Shown here in pieces: positions 6,904 to 6,924 of a stretch of DNA of 6,924 nt. How positions within the stretch are numbered: position 1 is the first letter of the stretch; every line of letters starts with the position of its first letter. The DNA lies in NCBI GenBank assembly GCA_021160185.1, contig JAGHDA010000362.1, positions 1 through 6,924 on the forward strand, in the 5' to 3' direction. The position numbers and the translations under genes were made by a program. The notes under the pieces are model-generated. The model was given only the letters and a program-made list of their open reading frames with translations. It ran no database searches and was not told where the DNA came from. The stretch is from Verrucomicrobiota bacterium. GTDB taxonomy: Bacteria; Verrucomicrobiota; Verrucomicrobiia; Limisphaerales; CAZBKV01.

Positions 6904-6924
6904 ATGCAAGGAAAACCGATCGCC
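6904..6924 (+). CDS. Possible start of the next gene (7 codons only)
   Basis: ATG 6904 opens MQGKPIA and runs to the window edge, 14 bases after the permease stop. No strong ribosome site is visible. The peptide would fit the N-terminus of a PdxA-type dehydrogenase, a family often found beside GntP permeases in sugar-acid operons. Seven residues are far too few to claim this. Confidence 0.2.

Overview
GC-rich bacterial DNA, most likely a fragment of a metagenome assembly. It carries four recognisable protein genes in two divergent blocks. I saw no tRNA, rRNA, CRISPR array or insertion sequence. The secreted GH127-type glycosidase with a discoidin-like C-terminus and the 'SGAAD' subtype of GntP permease resemble proteins common in the Planctomycetota/Verrucomicrobiota group and related environmental phyla. 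That placement comes from recall of the families, not from a search.

Left block (1-2483, minus strand): gatB, the B subunit of the Asp/Glu-tRNA amidotransferase, is complete. It is followed after 86 bp by a MalK/UgpC-type sugar ABC transporter ATPase gene that runs off the window edge. The first 67 bases of the window are a perfect inverted copy of bases 145-211, which lie inside that ATPase gene. This looks like a fold-back (chimeric) contig end, so the ATPase sequence is trustworthy only down to about base 68. The 86-bp gap holds a palindrome just after gatB and a hairpin followed by a T-run that faces the other strand.

Right block (2697-6889, plus strand): an exported GH127/DUF1680 glycoside hydrolase with all predicted metal and catalytic residues is followed about 100 bp later by a GntP-family carboxylate/sugar-acid permease. 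The permease has no ATG start in its frame. A well-placed ATG with a Shine-Dalgarno-like sequence sits just upstream in another frame, so either a TTG start or a one-base deletion in a C-run must be invoked. Seven codons of a possible next gene begin at the right edge.

The likely theme of the right block is release of a sugar or sugar acid from a plant or algal polysaccharide outside the cytoplasm, then uptake of an acidic product by the permease. The left block is housekeeping (gatB) plus a sugar-import ATPase. I found no convincing sign of a wholly new system. The points most worth checking are the fold-back end, the permease 5' end, and the glycosidase-permease pairing.
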